From assembly GCA_008501765.1 (NCBI GenBank), contig QQUE01000014.1, positions 1 to 64,000 on the forward strand: DNA of 64,000 bases, read 5' to 3'. Positions 10,501 through 18,946 of the stretch are shown piece by piece. A program made the translations under genes and the position numbers. The notes under the pieces were generated by a model that searched no databases, was not told where the DNA came from, and saw nothing but the letters and a program-made list of their open reading frames with translations. Source of the DNA: Calditrichota bacterium. Lineage in GTDB: Bacteria > Zhuqueibacterota > Zhuqueibacteria > Zhuqueibacterales > Geothermadaptataceae. Position 1 is the stretch's first letter. Each line of letters starts with the position of its first letter.

Positions 10501-11144
10501 GCCGGGCCTACTCTGCCTTTACCTACAACGTGGAGCGCCTGGTTCCCTGGAGAACATTAACAGGCCGCCAGCATTTCTATCTCGATCACGAAATGTATCT
10601 GAAATTCGGTGAGCACCTGCCAACTTATAAACCATCGCCACGCTGGCAAGCCTATGGCGATTTGCGTGAGACACTCAAAAACGAAGATGCCAAAGTACTC
10701 AACTGCCTAACGCCACACGGTAAGTGGCATATTCACTCCACCTACTGTGACAACCTGCGCATGTTGACCTTATCGCGTGGCGGCGAGCCGTGCTGGATCA
10801 GCGAAGTGGACGCAAAAGAACTCGGCATCGAGGACAACGACTGGGTTGAAGTTTATAACGACCACGGTGTTTATTGCACCCGCGCCGTTGTCAGCACCCG
10901 AATTCCGGTTGGCGTTTGCATTGTTTATCATGTTCCGGAAAGAACCATTGGCATTCCCAAATCGCAAGTCCGCGGAAACAAACGCGCTGGGGGGCACAAC
11001 AGTTTCACCCGAATTCACTTAAAACCAAATTTATTGGCTGGAGGCTATGGGCAGTTTTCTTATCACTTTAATTATTGGGGCCCAACGGCTGTAAATCGTG
11101 ATACCCATGTGGTGATAAAGAAAATGACGAAAGTTGTGTATTGA
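7518..11144 (+). CDS. narG: Respiratory nitrate reductase alpha subunit
   Basis: Catalytic molybdenum (bis-MGD) subunit that reduces nitrate to nitrite on the cytoplasmic face. 1208 residues, close to E. coli NarG (about 1247). The FS0 [4Fe-4S] ligand set His-x3-Cys-x3-Cys appears as HGVNCTGGC near residue 36, with the fourth Cys in PRGCQRG. The conserved active-site block [12 protein letters not shown] contains the Asp that ligates Mo in E. coli NarG. Further NarG landmarks are [21 protein letters not shown] and, near the end, the [13 protein letters not shown] region. No Tat signal is seen, as expected for the cytoplasmic-facing enzyme. Start may be the ATG at 7518 or 7524. Preceded by narC (22 bp) and followed by narH. 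Confidence 0.97.
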   Translation: MIMSWIEDVISPQTRQWEEFYKNRFQHDKEVRSTHGVNCTGGCSWKIHVKEGIVVWETQQVDYPLLEDGLPPYEPRGCQRGISFSWYLYSPLRIKYPLIRGALIDAYREEKEKSGDPITAWENLQKNSEKRAAYQNARGKGGFRRVSWDEILEIMAVSNIYTAKKYGPDRVIGFSPIPAMSMLSYAAGSRFLQLFGGVNLSFYDWYCDLPPASPEIWGEQTDVGESADWYNAKFIAVLGANLNMTRTPDTHFFAEARHNGTKAVVFSPDLNMVAKYADQWVPLHAGSDGAYWMAVTHVILKEFHHQQKTPYFIEYAKKYTDSPFLVELIKDGDGYKAGQLIRANRIKKYKDVTNGEWKFLNIDESSGQPVMPKGSMGHRWDEKQGNWNMKFEDGEDNGAYNPTLSFLEKHDAVHQVEFTEFGMNSKQMRGVPVRYLETDDGEKIAVTTVYDLIMGQYGVGRGLEGAYPEDYFDKNAAYTPAWQEIFTGVDGKTVIGFAREWAKTAIATEGKCMIIIGAGINHWYHNNLIYRSGIMALMLCGCVGKNGGGLNHYVGQEKLAPMDSWSTIALAKDWVDSVRVQQAPLWHYLNTCQYRYDGNFSAYNTTPDNELTRGHNADLIYKSVRNGWMPFYPQFDKNTLELSKEAIAEGAKNDDDIKKYVLDKLKSKELKYAVGDPDAEINHPRVWYIWRGNALMGSMKGHEYLLKHYLGTHSNAIGEDMADQKPKEVQWHDVAPVGKLDLVVDLNFRMDSSALYSDIVLPAASWYEKADLNSTDMHSFIHPLSAAIAPVWEAKTDWDIFKEIARKTSELAKTYLAEPQKDIITAPLTHDSADEISQPKMQDWYKDECEAIPGKTMHKIAVVDRDYTRIYEKFIAFGDKVRANGLGAHGNNYQCDDAYDEMIESNHFPLVDLDGKKYPSLKEDTQAANVLLHMSTLTNGKLTVRAYKDAERRTGLDLVDLAKGSEDVKITYQELQAQPRRYNTSPLWSGLMNDGRAYSAFTYNVERLVPWRTLTGRQHFYLDHEMYLKFGEHLPTYKPSPRWQAYGDLRETLKNEDAKVLNCLTPHGKWHIHSTYCDNLRMLTLSRGGEPCWISEVDAKELGIEDNDWVEVYNDHGVYCTRAVVSTRIPVGVCIVYHVPERTIGIPKSQVRGNKRAGGHNSFTRIHLKPNLLAGGYGQFSYHFNYWGPTAVNRDTHVVIKKMTKVVY

Positions 11145-11194
11145 TAAATAATTAACTGTACTCAGAAAAATTTCTAAAATAGAGATGACTCATT

Positions 11195-12751
11195 ATGGAT
11201 GTTAGAGCACAAGTTTCGATGGTATTTCACCTGGACAAATGTATTGGCTGTCATACCTGCTCCATCGCTTGCAAAAATATCTGGACAGATCGCAAGGGTG
11301 CAGAATACATGTGGTGGAACAATGTAGAAACCAAACCTGGTACCGGGTACCCGACCAAATGGGAAGACCAGGATATTTATAAAGGTGGATGGCAAAAGAA
11401 AAACGGTGAACTCAAACTCAGAGGCGCAGGTAAAATGCGGGGTTTAGTGAATATTTTTCATAATCCCCATCTGCCGGTAATTGATGATTATTATGAGCCT
11501 TTCACTTATAAATACCTCGATCTGATCGAATCTCCGGCCATGAATGACCAGCCCACCGCGCGACCGGTTTCCCTCATCACTGGAAAGCCAATCGACATTA
11601 AAATGGGCCCCAACTGGGACGATGATCTTGGTGGCACCCCCGATTATGCGCGAAATGATCCGAATCTGCAAGGCCTCACCGCTGCAGAACAAGAGGCTAT
11701 GTTTCAATTGGAAAGAATGGCCTTTTTCTATCTCCCAAGAATTTGTAATCACTGCCTAAATCCTGCTTGTGTGGCATCCTGCCCATCAGGCGCTATTTAT
11801 AAACGTGGCGAAGACGGTGTTGTTCTCATCAACCAGGATGTTTGCCGTGCATGGCGGATGTGTGTTACGGCGTGTCCCTATAAAAAATCCTACTTCAATT
11901 GGGGCACTGGAAAATCAGAAAAATGTATTCTGTGCTATCCGCGTCTCGAATCCGGGCAGGCACCTGCATGCATGCATTCATGTGTCGGCAGAATCCGCTA
12001 TCTCGGTGTTATGCTTTATGATGCGGATAAAATCGAGAGCACGGTTGCCGGCAGTAAAAATGATCAGGATTTAGCACAACGCCAGCGCGATATGCTGCTC
12101 GACCCTTTCGATCCCGAAGTTATTCAGGCAGCGAAAGAAAACGGCGTTGCTGATTCCACGCTCAAAGCTGCCCAGGACTCGCCAGTATTCAAATTTGTAA
12201 AATTGTGGGGTTTGGCTTTACCACTGCACGCTGAGTTTGGCACTTTGCCTATGTTATTTTACGTGCCGCCGCTTCTGCCGGTAATGGCTTCGTTAAGCGA
12301 GGTGGATAATGATGAACACGCAAAAAATATGGATCCGGTCGCCAAACATTGGAATGATAACTGGCTTTACGATACCAGCACGGAAGAGCTGTGGGCTACC
12401 ATTGACAAAGCACGGCTGCCGCTCAAATATCTGGCAAACATGTTTAGCTGTGGTGATGAAAGCAAAGTAAAAGATGTTCTCAAAAAGCTCATGGCTGTGC
12501 GCATCTACCGGCGCTGGAAAACAGTGGGTGATATCGATGAAACCAAAGCCATGGCTGTATTAAATGACGTCGATCTCGCGCCGGAAACCATTGAGGATAT
12601 CTATTATTTAACTTCACTGGCCAAATTCGATGACCGCTTCGTAATTCCGGCTGCTCACCGCGAACAAGCCATTGAAATGCTTGAATTTACCGGCGATGCA
12701 AAAGGCTCTGCTGGTTTTGGAGTAACAGAAAAACCAAGGAGAGGCTGGTAG
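11195..12751 (+). CDS. narH: Respiratory nitrate reductase beta subunit
   Basis: Electron-transfer subunit (518 residues) linking NarI hemes to NarG through four Fe-S clusters. Four cysteine groups are visible: CIGCHTCSIAC (about 18-28), CNHCLNPACVASC, CRAWRMCVTAC and CILCYPRLESGQAPACMHSC. In the third group a Trp replaces one Cys (CRAWRMC), the hallmark of the NarH [3Fe-4S] cluster. MDVRAQVSMVFHLDKCIGCHTC is the usual NarH N-terminus apart from length. The gene follows narG by 50 bp and is followed by narJ after 7 bp. Confidence 0.97.
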   Translation: MDVRAQVSMVFHLDKCIGCHTCSIACKNIWTDRKGAEYMWWNNVETKPGTGYPTKWEDQDIYKGGWQKKNGELKLRGAGKMRGLVNIFHNPHLPVIDDYYEPFTYKYLDLIESPAMNDQPTARPVSLITGKPIDIKMGPNWDDDLGGTPDYARNDPNLQGLTAAEQEAMFQLERMAFFYLPRICNHCLNPACVASCPSGAIYKRGEDGVVLINQDVCRAWRMCVTACPYKKSYFNWGTGKSEKCILCYPRLESGQAPACMHSCVGRIRYLGVMLYDADKIESTVAGSKNDQDLAQRQRDMLLDPFDPEVIQAAKENGVADSTLKAAQDSPVFKFVKLWGLALPLHAEFGTLPMLFYVPPLLPVMASLSEVDNDEHAKNMDPVAKHWNDNWLYDTSTEELWATIDKARLPLKYLANMFSCGDESKVKDVLKKLMAVRIYRRWKTVGDIDETKAMAVLNDVDLAPETIEDIYYLTSLAKFDDRFVIPAAHREQAIEMLEFTGDAKGSAGFGVTEKPRRGW

Positions 12752-12758
12752 GCAAATT

Positions 12759-13448
12759 ATGGTAAGTTCATTTGAACAATATGACCGGCTTGCAGATTTG
12801 TTGGTCTATCCCGGACCCGATTTCAAAAGTAGAGTGAAAAATGCGTATGAATATTTGGAAAAGCCCTATCCCGAAGCGGCGGTCCATTTAAAAGATTTTG
12901 CTGATTTTATCGCCAACGCTACACAAATCGAATCCGAAGAGCTATACACACGCTCTTTCGATGTGCAGGCCGCAACAACTCTGGATATTGGTTACGTGCT
13001 TTTCGGTGATGATTACAAGCGTGGCGCTGTTTTGGTGGGCTTAAATGGTGAGCACAAAGAAGCAGGCATCGATTGTAGCGGTGAATTGGCCGATCATCTG
13101 CCCAATGTTTTACGACTGCTTTCCAAAATGGAAAAACCGGATTTACGCATGGAATTGATCGAGAAAATAGTTGCTCCGGCGGTGAAGAAAATAATCGAAG
13201 AATTTGAGCCGAATAAAATCGAGAGCAAGGAAGTCGTATACAAAAAGCATCATAAGACCATAATTGAACGTTCTGCAGAGTATGGAACGATCTATCAGTG
13301 CCCATTGAAAGCTGTGTATTGCGTATTGAGAGAAGATTTTAATTTCAAAGTGATGGAAATGCCGCCGCAGGGTGCAGATTTTGTTAAATCTGTTGGAACT
13401 GAAATGAAAATTGAATCCGAAAACCATTCCCAGGAAAGGCAAATATGA
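12759..13448 (+). CDS. narJ: Nitrate reductase molybdenum cofactor assembly chaperone
   Basis: Cytoplasmic NarJ/TorD-family chaperone that holds apo-NarGH for Mo-cofactor and FS0 insertion. 229 residues, all-alpha composition, with the family features YPGPDFKSRV near the N-terminus and SEELYTRSFDVQ in the middle, plus the HLPNVLRLLSKM block. Position between narH and narI is canonical. Its stop overlaps the narI start by 4 bp. Confidence 0.92.
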   Translation: MVSSFEQYDRLADLLVYPGPDFKSRVKNAYEYLEKPYPEAAVHLKDFADFIANATQIESEELYTRSFDVQAATTLDIGYVLFGDDYKRGAVLVGLNGEHKEAGIDCSGELADHLPNVLRLLSKMEKPDLRMELIEKIVAPAVKKIIEEFEPNKIESKEVVYKKHHKTIIERSAEYGTIYQCPLKAVYCVLREDFNFKVMEMPPQGADFVKSVGTEMKIESENHSQERQI

Positions 13449-14176
13449 TGGCTGTTTTAGATAATTTTCTATTCGTGGGATTGCCCTACGCCTCATTGCT
13501 TATTTTTTTAGTAGGCACAATTTACCGATACAAAGCCACTAAATTCAATTACTCTTCCCTTTCATCACAATTTTTAGAGGGTGGAAATCTCTATTGGGGA
13601 TCGGTTCCTTTTCACTGGGGTATCCTTTTTTTGTTCTTTGGTCACCTGATCGCTTTTGTAATCCCACATTCTGTTTTGGCCTTTAACAGCGAACCACTAA
13701 GACTGCTTATTCTTGAAATTGTCGCTTTTATATTTGGCCTGATTACATTATTTGGATTAATCATGCTATTGGCGCGCCGGATTTCCAATCCGCGTTTAAA
13801 ACCAGTGACAAACTGGATGGATATTACTATCGAAGGATTATTAATTACCGAAGTGATTTTAGGGATATTGGTTGCCTATACTGCCCGTTGGGGATCATCC
13901 TGGTTTGCGGCAGTTCTCACACCGTATTTATATTCCATCTTCCTCTTGCAGCCGGATATTGCAGCAGTAAGCGCCATGCCACTTCTGGTTAAATTACATA
14001 TTATTGGCGCCTATTTAATCTTTCTGCTAATTCCCTTTTCAAGACTGGTGCATCTATTGGTGGTTCCACTCCATTATATCTGGCGTCCGTATCAACGGGT
14101 TCTCTGGAATTGGTCAAGAAGAAAAGTGCGCAACCCTGCAACCGATTGGACAATCACAAAACCGGAAAATAATTAA
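13445..14176 (+). CDS. narI: Respiratory nitrate reductase gamma subunit (cytochrome b)
   Basis: Integral membrane diheme cytochrome b that oxidises quinol and passes electrons to NarH. 243 residues with five hydrophobic spans. Candidate heme ligands: His in VPFHWGILFLFFGHLIAF (span 2) and in KLHIIGAYLIFLLIPFSRLVHL (span 5), matching the four-histidine pattern of E. coli NarI. The C-terminal tail is basic. Translationally coupled to narJ (ATGA overlap), with narK starting 2 bp after its stop. Confidence 0.95.
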   Translation: MMAVLDNFLFVGLPYASLLIFLVGTIYRYKATKFNYSSLSSQFLEGGNLYWGSVPFHWGILFLFFGHLIAFVIPHSVLAFNSEPLRLLILEIVAFIFGLITLFGLIMLLARRISNPRLKPVTNWMDITIEGLLITEVILGILVAYTARWGSSWFAAVLTPYLYSIFLLQPDIAAVSAMPLLVKLHIIGAYLIFLLIPFSRLVHLLVVPLHYIWRPYQRVLWNWSRRKVRNPATDWTITKPENN

Positions 14177-14178
14177 TA

Positions 14179-15636
14179 ATGGAAAGACAAATAACCGCAA
14201 AGTCCCATAAAATTCTATTTTTTAACACTTTTGCTTTTACGGTTTGCTTTGCTGCATGGATGTTGAATGGCGTTTTGGTTACTTTTCTGGCAGAAAACCA
14301 AATTTTTTCCTGGACTCCGGTTCAAATAGGTTGGTTATTGGGAGTTCCGGTCTTAACCGGCGCGGTCTTTCGTTTGCCGGCAGGTTTATTAACCGATCGT
14401 TTTGGTGGGAAACCGGTGTTCAGCATATTACTATTTCTCAGTGCCTTCCCCATGTTTTTGCTATCCTATGCCGACAGTTATACGGCGTTTATTCTCTGTA
14501 GTTTTGGATTTGGTTTAACCGGGGCAAGTTTTGCGGTCGGAATTGCGTTTACTTCAGTCTGGTATCCAAGAAAATGGCAAGGAACGGCTTTAGGGATTTT
14601 CGGGGCTGGTAATCTCGGCGCGGCTTTAACAACGCTGTTTGCCCCAACCCTGCTCACTGCACTCACACAAAATGGCGATAATCTTGATAATTGGCGGCAA
14701 TTGCCAGTTCTCTACGCCTTGATTTTGCTGGCTACCGGAGTTCTTTTTTTACTTTTCACCGATAACAAGAAACCCGCAGTCAATAATAAAACTTTGGCGC
14801 AAATGTTGGCGCCATTAAAAAAAACAAGGGTGTGGCGGTTTGGTTTATTCTATTTTTTGGTTTTTGGTTGCTTTGTAGCATTTTCTCAGTGGCTCGTGCC
14901 TTATTATGTCAATGTATATTATTTGCCGTTGATCACAGCAGGACTGCTGGCATCAACATTTAGCCTTCCCGCTGGTATAATACGCGCGGCCGGAGGCTGG
15001 ATGTCGGATCGCTGGGGCGCGAATAAAGTTATGCGCTGGGTATTGGGCCTTTCGGTAATCACCAGTTTATTGCTGATTGTTCCAAAGATGGAAATAACTT
15101 CCCCCGGTAAAGGTGTAATGGCAAAAAAGAGCGGTATTGTCACGTTCGTTTCTGATTCCCTTATTTCTGTCGGTAATGTGAGCTATTCGCTCATTTTAAA
15201 AGGCAATCATTTAGATAATGCAGATGAGAGAGTGCTGATATTTCCGGCCAAAGATGTGTGGCAGCAGCCCGTCGTCCAGGTTGGCGACGAGGTAAGTAAA
15301 AAACAATTATTAGCCAGGGGATTTACGCTGATTTATTTCCAGGCCACGATTTGGGTGTTTGTCGGCCTGGTGATTCTTCTCGGCAGTGTGTGGGGTATTG
15401 GCAGCGCCGCAGTATACAAGTTTATTCCTGATTTTTATCCTGATGAAGTAGGCGTTGTCGGTGGAATGGTCGGGGTGTTGGGCGGGTTAGGCGGCTTTTT
15501 TAGCCCCATCATTTTCGGATATTTATTGGAAGGTATTGGCGTATGGACGAGCTGCTGGATGTTTATTCTGCTACTGTCAGCCGTTTGCCTTATTTGGTTG
15601 CAAAAATCAACTGTTGATCAGCAAGCTGCAAAATAA
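14179..15636 (+). CDS. narK: NarK-type nitrate/nitrite MFS transporter with extra periplasmic domain
   Basis: Major facilitator of the NarK/NNP family for nitrate uptake and/or nitrite export. 485 residues with about 12 spans. The N-terminal half carries GWLLGVPVLTGAVFRLPAGLL and the nitrate-signature-like FGFGLTGASFAVGIAF; the C-terminal half carries VVGGMVGVLGGLGGFFSPI. Between spans 9 and 10 is an insertion of roughly 75 residues (about 305-382) that normal NarK lacks. It contains SPGKGVMAKKSGIVTFVS and VVQVGDEVSKKQLLARG, a pattern like a biotinyl/lipoyl barrel-sandwich fold. By MFS topology this loop faces the periplasm. Last gene of the nar operon; starts 2 bp after narI. Confidence 0.92.
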   Translation: MERQITAKSHKILFFNTFAFTVCFAAWMLNGVLVTFLAENQIFSWTPVQIGWLLGVPVLTGAVFRLPAGLLTDRFGGKPVFSILLFLSAFPMFLLSYADSYTAFILCSFGFGLTGASFAVGIAFTSVWYPRKWQGTALGIFGAGNLGAALTTLFAPTLLTALTQNGDNLDNWRQLPVLYALILLATGVLFLLFTDNKKPAVNNKTLAQMLAPLKKTRVWRFGLFYFLVFGCFVAFSQWLVPYYVNVYYLPLITAGLLASTFSLPAGIIRAAGGWMSDRWGANKVMRWVLGLSVITSLLLIVPKMEITSPGKGVMAKKSGIVTFVSDSLISVGNVSYSLILKGNHLDNADERVLIFPAKDVWQQPVVQVGDEVSKKQLLARGFTLIYFQATIWVFVGLVILLGSVWGIGSAAVYKFIPDFYPDEVGVVGGMVGVLGGLGGFFSPIIFGYLLEGIGVWTSCWMFILLLSAVCLIWLQKSTVDQQAAK

Positions 15637-15763
15637 TATAATGCTATGAATAAAATACATTATCAAACAAACCTGAATAATTCTCACGCAGGCACATCAG
15701 GTATACTTTAAAACTTAATCAAATTAAATAAATTGACTCAAACATAAATTAAAAGGATAACCA

Positions 15764-16501
15764 ATGGATACAAAACTCCATGATGCAGCAAATAAAACCG
15801 TGGCCCAATTAGTAACAGAGGATTACCGCAAGGCAGAGGTTTTTAAAAAATTTGGTATTGATTTCTGTTGCGGAGGAAAGCGAACTGTACACGATGTCTG
15901 CGAGGAAAAAGGTCTTGACCTGAAATTAGTACTTCAAGAACTGGAAAAAAGTGGATCAGCTTCGCAATCGCAACAAGAGAACGCTGATCGATGGGAACTG
16001 GGTTTTCTGGCCGATTATATTGTCAATGTACATCATAAATATGTTAGTGAGAACATTCCACTCCTGCTCGAATTTAGCGGCAAAGTTGCCCGGGTGCACG
16101 GTGAAAATTACGCAGAGGTAGTGAAGATTGCAGGATTATTTGAGGAAGTAGCCGCTGAACTACAGCAACACCTTTTAAAGGAAGAACGTATTTTATTCCC
16201 CTATATTAAACATTTAGAAAATATTCAAAAAACAGGCGAGCCCTTTTCAGCGCCACCGTTTGAATCTGCAAAAAATCCAATAGCGATGATGGAAGCGGAA
16301 CATGAGCGGGCCGGCAGCGCGCTGGCACAAATCGACCAACTCAGCAACAATTACACGCCGCCCGAAGATGCATGCAATACATTCCGGATATCCTATTCTA
16401 AATTAAAAGAATTTGAAGAAGATTTGCACCGCCATGTCCACCTGGAAAACAACATCCTTTTCCCCAAAGCCATTGCGTTAGAAGTGCAGTTACAATCATA
16501 G
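15764..16501 (+). CDS. ric: Iron-sulfur cluster repair di-iron protein (RIC/ScdA/YtfE family)
   Basis: 245-residue cytoplasmic protein. An N-terminal ScdA_N/DUF542 domain (about 8-65) carries the conserved KFGIDFCCGGKRTV motif. A four-helix hemerythrin-like domain (about 80-240) supplies di-iron ligands: VNVHHKY, VHGENY, LQQHLLKEERILFPYI, EAEHERAG and LHRHVHLENNILFP. RIC proteins repair Fe-S clusters and handle nitric oxide damage. Position 127 bp after narK fits a nitrosative-stress role. A good AAAAGGA site precedes the ATG. No strong terminator is seen between narK and this gene, so read-through is possible. Confidence 0.93.
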   Translation: MDTKLHDAANKTVAQLVTEDYRKAEVFKKFGIDFCCGGKRTVHDVCEEKGLDLKLVLQELEKSGSASQSQQENADRWELGFLADYIVNVHHKYVSENIPLLLEFSGKVARVHGENYAEVVKIAGLFEEVAAELQQHLLKEERILFPYIKHLENIQKTGEPFSAPPFESAKNPIAMMEAEHERAGSALAQIDQLSNNYTPPEDACNTFRISYSKLKEFEEDLHRHVHLENNILFPKAIALEVQLQS

Positions 16502-16516
16502 TAGAAAGAATTTTAA

Positions 16517-17185
16517 ATGAACCCTTTAAAAGGAATGAATAAACAAGATCCGTTAAAACGTCTGGTTGAGAAACAGTCCGCCCAGAAAGAATTTTCACCA
16601 ATGGACCCACCGGACGCGTATATGCCACCGAAAACGGATTCTATCCCGTATGAAAAAATGAGTCCGTTTCTTCAGGTTTTAATGGATGAACATGTTGTTT
16701 GTCTGAACAAACTCGATTTGTTTGAAGAAGCTCTCCTCCGGCTGCAAAAGAACGGTCTGGTTGCAGATCACCAGGCAGATCCAGGTTTAAGAGATTTTTT
16801 TTCATTTTTGGATAAAAATATTGTAGCTCACAATCAAAAAGAAGAAAAGATATTGTTTCCATTGTTACAGGAGCGCCTTTTGCAAAAAGGCGAGCATAGT
16901 CAGGAACCAAATCCTGTAACAGCGGTCGATATGTTGGAAGACGATCATATCAGATTAATGCAATTGGCCGCAGTAACTTTTAATTTTTTAGGATTAGCAG
17001 TCCGTTTGCCGGATCCTGCTTCACAGGTGATGGTTCTGGATGCTGCGATAGAACAGGGGAAATCGTTAGTCGAGATATTACGCCTGCACATATTTCGGGA
17101 AGACAATGTGGCTTTTTCGTTAGCAGCTAAATTGATAACTGTGAAAGAATTTCAGGAGATGGAAAAACGACTTCCGTCCGAGTGA
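16517..17185 (+). CDS. Hemerythrin-domain protein
   Basis: 222 residues. A proline-rich, non-globular N-terminus (about 1-55) precedes a hemerythrin HHE-like four-helix bundle with candidate iron ligands in MDEHVVCL, IVAHNQKEEKILFPLL, LEDDHIRLM and LRLHIFREDNVAF. It lacks the DUF542 Cys-Cys motif of the upstream RIC protein, so it is a distinct paralogue. Starts 15 bp after ric, so almost certainly cotranscribed. Likely binds O2 or NO or supports cluster repair; the exact role is unknown. A decayed copy of its C-terminal helix lies 0.7 kb downstream. Confidence 0.85.
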   Translation: MNPLKGMNKQDPLKRLVEKQSAQKEFSPMDPPDAYMPPKTDSIPYEKMSPFLQVLMDEHVVCLNKLDLFEEALLRLQKNGLVADHQADPGLRDFFSFLDKNIVAHNQKEEKILFPLLQERLLQKGEHSQEPNPVTAVDMLEDDHIRLMQLAAVTFNFLGLAVRLPDPASQVMVLDAAIEQGKSLVEILRLHIFREDNVAFSLAAKLITVKEFQEMEKRLPSE

Positions 17186-17278
17186 GTTAAGCTTGTAACA
17201 AATTTATTTGCATAAAATTGAATATTATGGCATTGAGCGGTTTTTTCAGCTGCTCTGCCACACGTTTATGGAGGTATA

Positions 17279-17779
17279 ATGGCTTCATCAAAACAAACAA
17301 TTCGTGAGGGTTTAATCGTCGGTATAATCGGTTACGGATCTGTTGCTTTACTTTATGCTGTTTTTGATTTTCTTGCAGCACGTGGTTCTTTATTTACTGT
17401 TAATTTACTTGGAAAAGCTGTGTTTCGGGGATTACGTGATCCAGCTGTCCTGGCATTCCCAATACAATTAGACATGACAGCTATTTATTTGTATAGTGGA
17501 CTCCATTTGATCATCTCCCTAATTATTGGGCTTATTGTTAGCACACTCGTTGATTTATCCGAGCGAAAGCAAGGCATGGCGGGGATTGCTTTGTTTGTAA
17601 TTATAGCTGGATTTTTTATTACTATTTTGGCAGTTGGCCTTCTGACTGATCAAATTCGTTTTTTACTGCCCTGGTGGTCCATAGCCATAGCCAATACTTT
17701 TGCTGTCGTCATTGCAGGATCATATATTATAAAGAAACACCCTGGAATTTGGCAAAGTCTAAATCCTTTCACCAGATAA
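17279..17779 (+). CDS. Small integral membrane protein of the nar locus
   Basis: 166 residues with four predicted spans (about 11-33, 68-90, 100-122, 127-150), a short basic C-terminus and no recognised family motif. A clear GGAGG site lies 5 bases before the ATG at 17279. Lies 93 bp after the hemerythrin gene in the same direction. Membrane proteins of this size occur near hemerythrin and nitric-oxide genes in other genomes, but I cannot assign a function. Confidence 0.7.
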   Translation: MASSKQTIREGLIVGIIGYGSVALLYAVFDFLAARGSLFTVNLLGKAVFRGLRDPAVLAFPIQLDMTAIYLYSGLHLIISLIIGLIVSTLVDLSERKQGMAGIALFVIIAGFFITILAVGLLTDQIRFLLPWWSIAIANTFAVVIAGSYIIKKHPGIWQSLNPFTR

Positions 17780-17849
17780 ATTTACCTGGATCATTTCTGT
17801 TGATTTTTCAATTGGACAATAATTGGAAAGTAATCACTAAATTCAACAT

Positions 17850-18048
17850 TATTTAGCGAAGTTTCCCCACGAAAATGCAGTAGTTCTGGATGCTGCATTG
17901 GAAATGGGAAAGACACTTGGTGAGATTTTGCGGTTACACATTTTCCGTGAGGCACATAGTCTTTTCCCAGGCAAAAGAACAAATCAGTACAAAGGATTTC
18001 CAGGAAATGATGAAGCAGCTTCCACGCTTTGAACACCGCAAATTGTAA
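17850..18048 (+). pseudogene. Frameshifted remnant of a hemerythrin C-terminus
   Basis: Reading from 17862 gives FPHENAVVLDAALEMGKT, then LGEILRLHIFREAHSLFP. This closely matches the end of the intact hemerythrin protein at 16517-17185 (MVLDAAIEQGKSLVEILRLHIFRE). After LFP the frame shifts, and the match resumes as AKEQISTKDFQEMMKQLP, ending at the TAA at 18046-18048 (compare VKEFQEMEKRLP). Only the last quarter of the gene is present. It is a partial duplication or deletion relic, separated from its paralogue by the membrane protein gene. Confidence 0.85.
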
Positions 18049-18061
18049 TGAGTAATGTGTA

Positions 18062-18415
18062 TTGAAAATAAAAGCCGCTAATTTTATTCTATATTGCAAA
18101 GAAATGGAAAGCACCGTTGCTTGGTATAAACAGATACTAAAGCTGGATGTTTCTTTTTCAAATGAATGGTTTGTCGAGTTTAGTCTCAATGAGAAGGCGA
18201 AATTAAGCATCGCCAATGAGGCGAAAGCTTCGATCAAGAGCAGTCGTGGAAAAGGTATTACCATCAGTTTGAATGTAGATGATATTACAGACAAGCATTT
18301 GTCCCTGATTGAAGCAGGGCTTAATCCATCGTCGATAAAAACTATTTGGCACTCCAAAGCATTTTATATCTATGACCCTGAAGGCAACAGAATAGAATTT
18401 TGGTCGAAAATTTGA
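18062..18415 (+). CDS. VOC-superfamily (glyoxalase/bleomycin-resistance-like) protein
   Basis: 117-residue single-module VOC protein. The beta-alpha-beta start has FILYCKEMESTVAWYKQILKL, and the C-terminal signature is AFYIYDPEGNRIEFW, with a Glu at the usual metal-ligand position. The start codon is a TTG at 18062; nearby ATGs are in other frames. VOC proteins are metal-dependent lyases, dioxygenases or binding proteins, and the substrate cannot be read from sequence. Only 13 bp separate it from the hemerythrin relic. Confidence 0.8.
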   Translation: MKIKAANFILYCKEMESTVAWYKQILKLDVSFSNEWFVEFSLNEKAKLSIANEAKASIKSSRGKGITISLNVDDITDKHLSLIEAGLNPSSIKTIWHSKAFYIYDPEGNRIEFWSKI

Positions 18416-18946
18416 TATAAAATCACCATGTCTTCACAATTCTGGTTAACGGGGTGTGATACTTCTTGCCCTGTCTGGAAATTGGTCATCGACTCCGGCT
18501 CGAAAGTGAACCCGGCACTAGTTTTTCCTTTTTTGATACCTTAAATTAACGTGAGTTCGATGTAAGCTGTAACATTTTTTACCAAGCATAATTAAAATAG
18601 AGCGAAGGCGTCTCGCCGAGCGTTTCGTGTGTTATCCTCGGCGGGACGCCTTCGGACTATATCCTATAATTCATTCGTTTTGTCCCAATTCTTCTTATAT
18701 CGAACTCACCTTAAATTATGAATTGGCAATACAGTATTAATAATCCGTTGTGCAAAATAGAATGCACGAACTAACTTAGATTAGTGTTGTATGTGTCATG
18801 CCGGTTTTCACAGCGTGAAATACCGGGATCCCCTGCCATTGAGCTCAATTTTATGGAGATCCCGGTATTGCAAAATACACAAACCGGGGTGAGAAATGAG
18901 ACTGAATTTTAAATCTTTGTGAAAAGATTTAATTTTGCACAATGGG
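18416..18946. other. Intergenic region with two palindromic elements
   Basis: 531 bp without genes. The first about 120 bp show nothing recognisable. The rest is almost entirely occupied by one copy of element A (18538-18718) and, after 17 bp, one copy of element B (18736-18955), both described separately. Confidence 0.8.
18538..18718. repeat. Palindromic element A, copy 1 (MITE-like)
   Basis: About 160-bp element with imperfect terminal inverted repeats (ACGTGAGTTCGATGTAAG at the left; the right end is the complement of GGTGAGTTCGATATAAG). It is flanked by 11-bp direct repeats ACCTTAAATTA (18538-18548 and 18708-18718). The centre is a long GC-rich hairpin (GCGAAGGCGTCTCGCCGAG ... CTCGGCGGGACGCCTTCGG, 18602-18655). 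Copy 2 at 50226-50400 matches along its whole length. No ORF is present, so it must be moved in trans if mobile. Confidence 0.85.

Noticed and set aside
18602-18655. Central hairpin of element A as an intrinsic terminator
   Set aside because: No U tract follows on either strand, and the same structure occurs inside the ypdA coding region, so it is a repeat, not a dedicated terminator.
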